Program-made: the position numbers and the translations under genes
NCBI RefSeq assembly: GCF_001007875.1
Contig: NZ_CP011412.1
Coordinates: forward strand, 1,488,001 to 1,552,000
Source: Sedimenticola thiotaurini
GTDB taxonomy: Bacteria > Pseudomonadota > Gammaproteobacteria > Chromatiales > Chromatiaceae
Reading direction: 5' to 3'
DNA length: 64,000 nt
Shown here: positions 61,852-64,000 of the stretch, piece after piece
Layout of the letters: each line of letters begins with the position of its first letter
How positions within the stretch are numbered: the first letter of the stretch is position 1
The notes under the pieces: model-generated
The model's database searches: none
The model's input: the letters and a program-made list of their open reading frames with translations, nothing else
What the model was told of the DNA's origin: nothing

Positions 61852-64000
61852 TCAGGCCTGTTCAGGTTGGCTGGTAAATGTAGCCAGCTGATTTCGGCCC
61901 CAGTTACGCAGCACCAGCAGTACCACCAGGAATATGGCCAGCATACCGGCTATCCAGGCCAGCGAGATCCCGGGATGGCGACTGAAGATAGCCGCTTGAT
62001 AAGAGATGGTCGCCGCCATGTAGGCCAGGCCGGTGGTCCAGCCCGCCACGAACAGGGTCCAGCCCATATTGGTCTCCCGGTAGATGGCAGCTATTGCCGC
62101 CGTACAGGGGAAGTAAAGCAGGATCAACAGCAGATAGGCGAAGGCCCCCGCTGCACCATCGAAGCGTGCCACCATGGCGCCGAAGGTGCCGGTAGCAACC
62201 GCTTGCTCCTCGGCCGCAACCTCAATACTGCTGACATCCCCCACGTCCAGTCCGAGCGGATCACCCCAGGTGCCCATGGCATCGCCCAGGTTGGCCGGAA
62301 TCGTGGCCAGGGCCTCATTGATTCCGCCCCAGAAATCAAAAGCGGCCTCTTCCTCAACTGCCTCACCGGCGGCCATGGCATCCGACCTGGCCAGTTCACC
62401 GTAAAGCGCATCCAGGGTTCCCACTACGGCCTCTTTCGCCAGCACACCGGTAAAGATACCTACCGCTGCGGGCCAGTTCTCCTCCGTCATGCCCATGGGC
62501 GAAAAAGCGGGAGCAATGGTACGGCCGATCTCACTCAGTACCGATTTATCACTGTCCTCATTACCGTAGGTGCCATCCGTTCCGATGGCGTTGAGCACAT
62601 TGAGTACCAGCACCATGGGTACGATGATTTTGCCGGCCCGGAACATGAAGCTCTTGGTCCGGTCCCAGGAACGCAACAACACCCCCTTGAGGGTCGGTAC
62701 ATGATAGGGCGGCAGTTCCATGACAAACGGCGTGGCCCGTCCCTGCAACAGGGTGTTCTTCATGATCAGACCGGTCAGTACCGCGACGGCGATGCCGATC
62801 AGATAAAGACCAAACACCACGTTCTGGGCACCGACCGGAAAGAAGGCTGCCGCAAACAGGGCATAGACCGGCAACCGCGCACCACAGGACATAAAGGGCG
62901 TCATCACAATGGTCATGATGCGATCACGCTCCTGCTCCATGGTACGGGTCGCCATGATAGCCGGCACATTACAACCGAAACCCACAATCAGCGGTACGAA
63001 CGCCTTGCCGGGCAGACCAATGGCACGCATGGCCCGGTCCATGACAAAAGCGGCACGCGCCATGTAGCCGGAATCCTCCAGCGCGGAGAGAAACAGGTAA
63101 AGGAAGCCAATCACCGGGATGAAGGTGGCCACCACCTGGATACCGCCACCAATACCACCAGCCACCAGCAGGGTCAGCCACTCCGGTGAACCCATACCCG
63201 TCATCAGCGTACCCAGGCCATCCACCAGGATAGTGCCGGTAAACAGGTCAAAAAAGTCAATAAACGAACCACCGATGTTAATGGTGAACATAAACATCAG
63301 GTACATCGCCAGCAAAAAGATGGGGATGCCCAGCACCCGGTTGAGCACAATGCGGTCAATCTTGTCAGAGGTACTGCGCTTCACCTCGCTACGCTTATCG
63401 ACGGTCGCCGAGGTAACCTGGTTAACGAATCCATAACGGGCATCAGCCAGGCTGATATCGATATCGTCACCCAGTCTCTGCTCTGTCTCTTTCTGCAGAG
63501 TGGCGACTTTTTCCAATTCACTGGCATTCACCAGGCGCCGGGCCAGGGAGTCATCCTCCAACAACCGTACCGCCAACCAGCGCCCATCGACCTTGTGCGC
63601 CTGGGCCACTGTTTCGATATCCGGCAGCAGAGAAGAAATCGCCTGTTCAATGGGTTCGGCGTAGCCTATCTGCTGCCCTGGGATCGCTTGTGCAGTGGCT
63701 GCCGCCAGGATCTGGTTCTTCAGGGCATCGACGCCCTCCCCTGTTGATGCCACCACAGGAACTACCGGACAACCCAGCCGGGCAGCCAGCGCTTCCACAT
63801 CAATTTTCAGATCCCGTTCCGCTGCCACATCCATCATGTTCAGCGCCAGCAAAACAGGTACTTTCATTTCCAGCAGCTGGGCAGTGAGATAGAGATTACG
63901 TTCCAGGTTGGAGGCGTCCACAATATTGATGGTCAGGTCCGCCCCGCGCTCCGCAACAAAATCACGGGCTATCTGTTCATCGAGGGAGACTTGCTCTTCC
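61852..64000 (-). CDS. feoB: Ferrous iron transporter FeoB (5' truncated by window end)
   Basis: At least 716 codons; the frame stays open to base 64000 without a start. The visible end of the G-domain includes IVDASNLERNLYLTAQLLEM, VPVLLALNMMD (the NKxD-like position is NMMD) and a GTG codon at 63921 that is internal, not a start. The membrane domain has GCNVPAIMATRT, FMSCGARLPVYALF and GGIQVVATFIPVIGFLYLFL. It takes Fe2+ across the inner membrane, driven by GTP. feoC follows; feoA, if present, lies beyond the window. Confidence 0.95.
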   Translation of the reverse strand, partial: EEQVSLDEQIARDFVAERGADLTINIVDASNLERNLYLTAQLLEMKVPVLLALNMMDVAAERDLKIDVEALAARLGCPVVPVVASTGEGVDALKNQILAAATAQAIPGQQIGYAEPIEQAISSLLPDIETVAQAHKVDGRWLAVRLLEDDSLARRLVNASELEKVATLQKETEQRLGDDIDISLADARYGFVNQVTSATVDKRSEVKRSTSDKIDRIVLNRVLGIPIFLLAMYLMFMFTINIGGSFIDFFDLFTGTILVDGLGTLMTGMGSPEWLTLLVAGGIGGGIQVVATFIPVIGFLYLFLSALEDSGYMARAAFVMDRAMRAIGLPGKAFVPLIVGFGCNVPAIMATRTMEQERDRIMTIVMTPFMSCGARLPVYALFAAAFFPVGAQNVVFGLYLIGIAVAVLTGLIMKNTLLQGRATPFVMELPPYHVPTLKGVLLRSWDRTKSFMFRAGKIIVPMVLVLNVLNAIGTDGTYGNEDSDKSVLSEIGRTIAPAFSPMGMTEENWPAAVGIFTGVLAKEAVVGTLDALYGELARSDAMAAGEAVEEEAAFDFWGGINEALATIPANLGDAMGTWGDPLGLDVGDVSSIEVAAEEQAVATGTFGAMVARFDGAAGAFAYLLLILLYFPCTAAIAAIYRETNMGWTLFVAGWTTGLAYMAATISYQAAIFSRHPGISLAWIAGMLAIFLVVLLVLRNWGRNQLATFTSQPEQA

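Noticed and set aside
61837-63189. 450-codon rightward frame opposite feoB
   Set aside because: Low-complexity Gln/His-rich translation typical of an antisense shadow; feoB motifs are on the other strand.

Overview
The window looks like chromosomal DNA of a free-living or symbiotic gammaproteobacterium. It has roughly 60% GC, dense short-spaced genes on both strands, clear Shine-Dalgarno sequences, and gammaproteobacterial families such as TrmN6, HemF, Tpm, CbpA/CbpM, FeoB/FeoC, DUF971 and YbaN-like DUF454. The mix of an NAD-linked formate dehydrogenase, PEP carboxylase, an ETHE1-like persulfide dioxygenase, a TRAP transporter and a dense signalling block would suit a marine sulfur-oxidising lineage (Chromatiales or Sedimenticola-like). 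That placement is inference from gene content, not from a marker gene. I saw no rRNA, tRNA, CRISPR array, insertion sequence or prophage.

Layout. 1-8 kb: the end of an Rnk-like protein, a Kef-type antiporter, an HD-domain protein, DUF971, a persulfide dioxygenase-like hydrolase, YceI plus cytochrome b561, a one-domain ModE-like regulator, a VOC protein and an MFS permease. 8-10.4 kb: a leftward run of 3-hydroxybutyrate dehydrogenase, a DUF5522 protein, a cytosolic BtuF-like protein and a small membrane protein. 10.9-13.9 kb: an Lrp/AsnC regulator, MscL with a zinc-ribbon tail, DUF4332, a YidB-like protein and PhnA. 13.9-19.1 kb: ppc, trmN6, a HugZ-like flavin-binding protein and a NosD-like beta-helix protein. 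19.3-25.1 kb: a CBS protein, then a two-component system divergent from a PspA-like / membrane / VWA operon. 25.1-31.3 kb: an MFS permease, a DctPQM TRAP transporter, cbpA-cbpM and a SHOCT protein. 31.6-38.7 kb: a LapG-like lipoprotein, an RRM-like protein, a flavoprotein reductase, hemF, tpm, a DksA-like protein, an OlsF-like acyltransferase fusion, a CPXCG protein, OsmC and DUF454.

38.8-46.2 kb holds a complete fdsGBACD formate dehydrogenase operon with a divergent ModE-HTH/PBP-type regulator. 46.6-52.5 kb holds an operon preceded by a textbook sigma-54 promoter: a polar amino-acid-type ABC importer, an M20-family N-carbamoyl amino acid hydrolase, a DUF1989 protein and an XRE-cupin regulator. 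It looks like a nitrogen-scavenging route for a ureido or guanidino compound. 52.5-61.1 kb is a leftward signalling block: a lone receiver, REC-EAL, a hybrid kinase with Hpt, a NarL-type regulator and a second kinase. The two kinases share the same undescribed membrane sensor region. The window ends in feoC and most of feoB.

The two best candidates for undescribed systems are the sigma-54-driven ureido/guanidino cluster and the divergent two-component / PspA / membrane / VWA locus, whose shared promoter region carries TGTAAA repeats in OmpR-like phasing.
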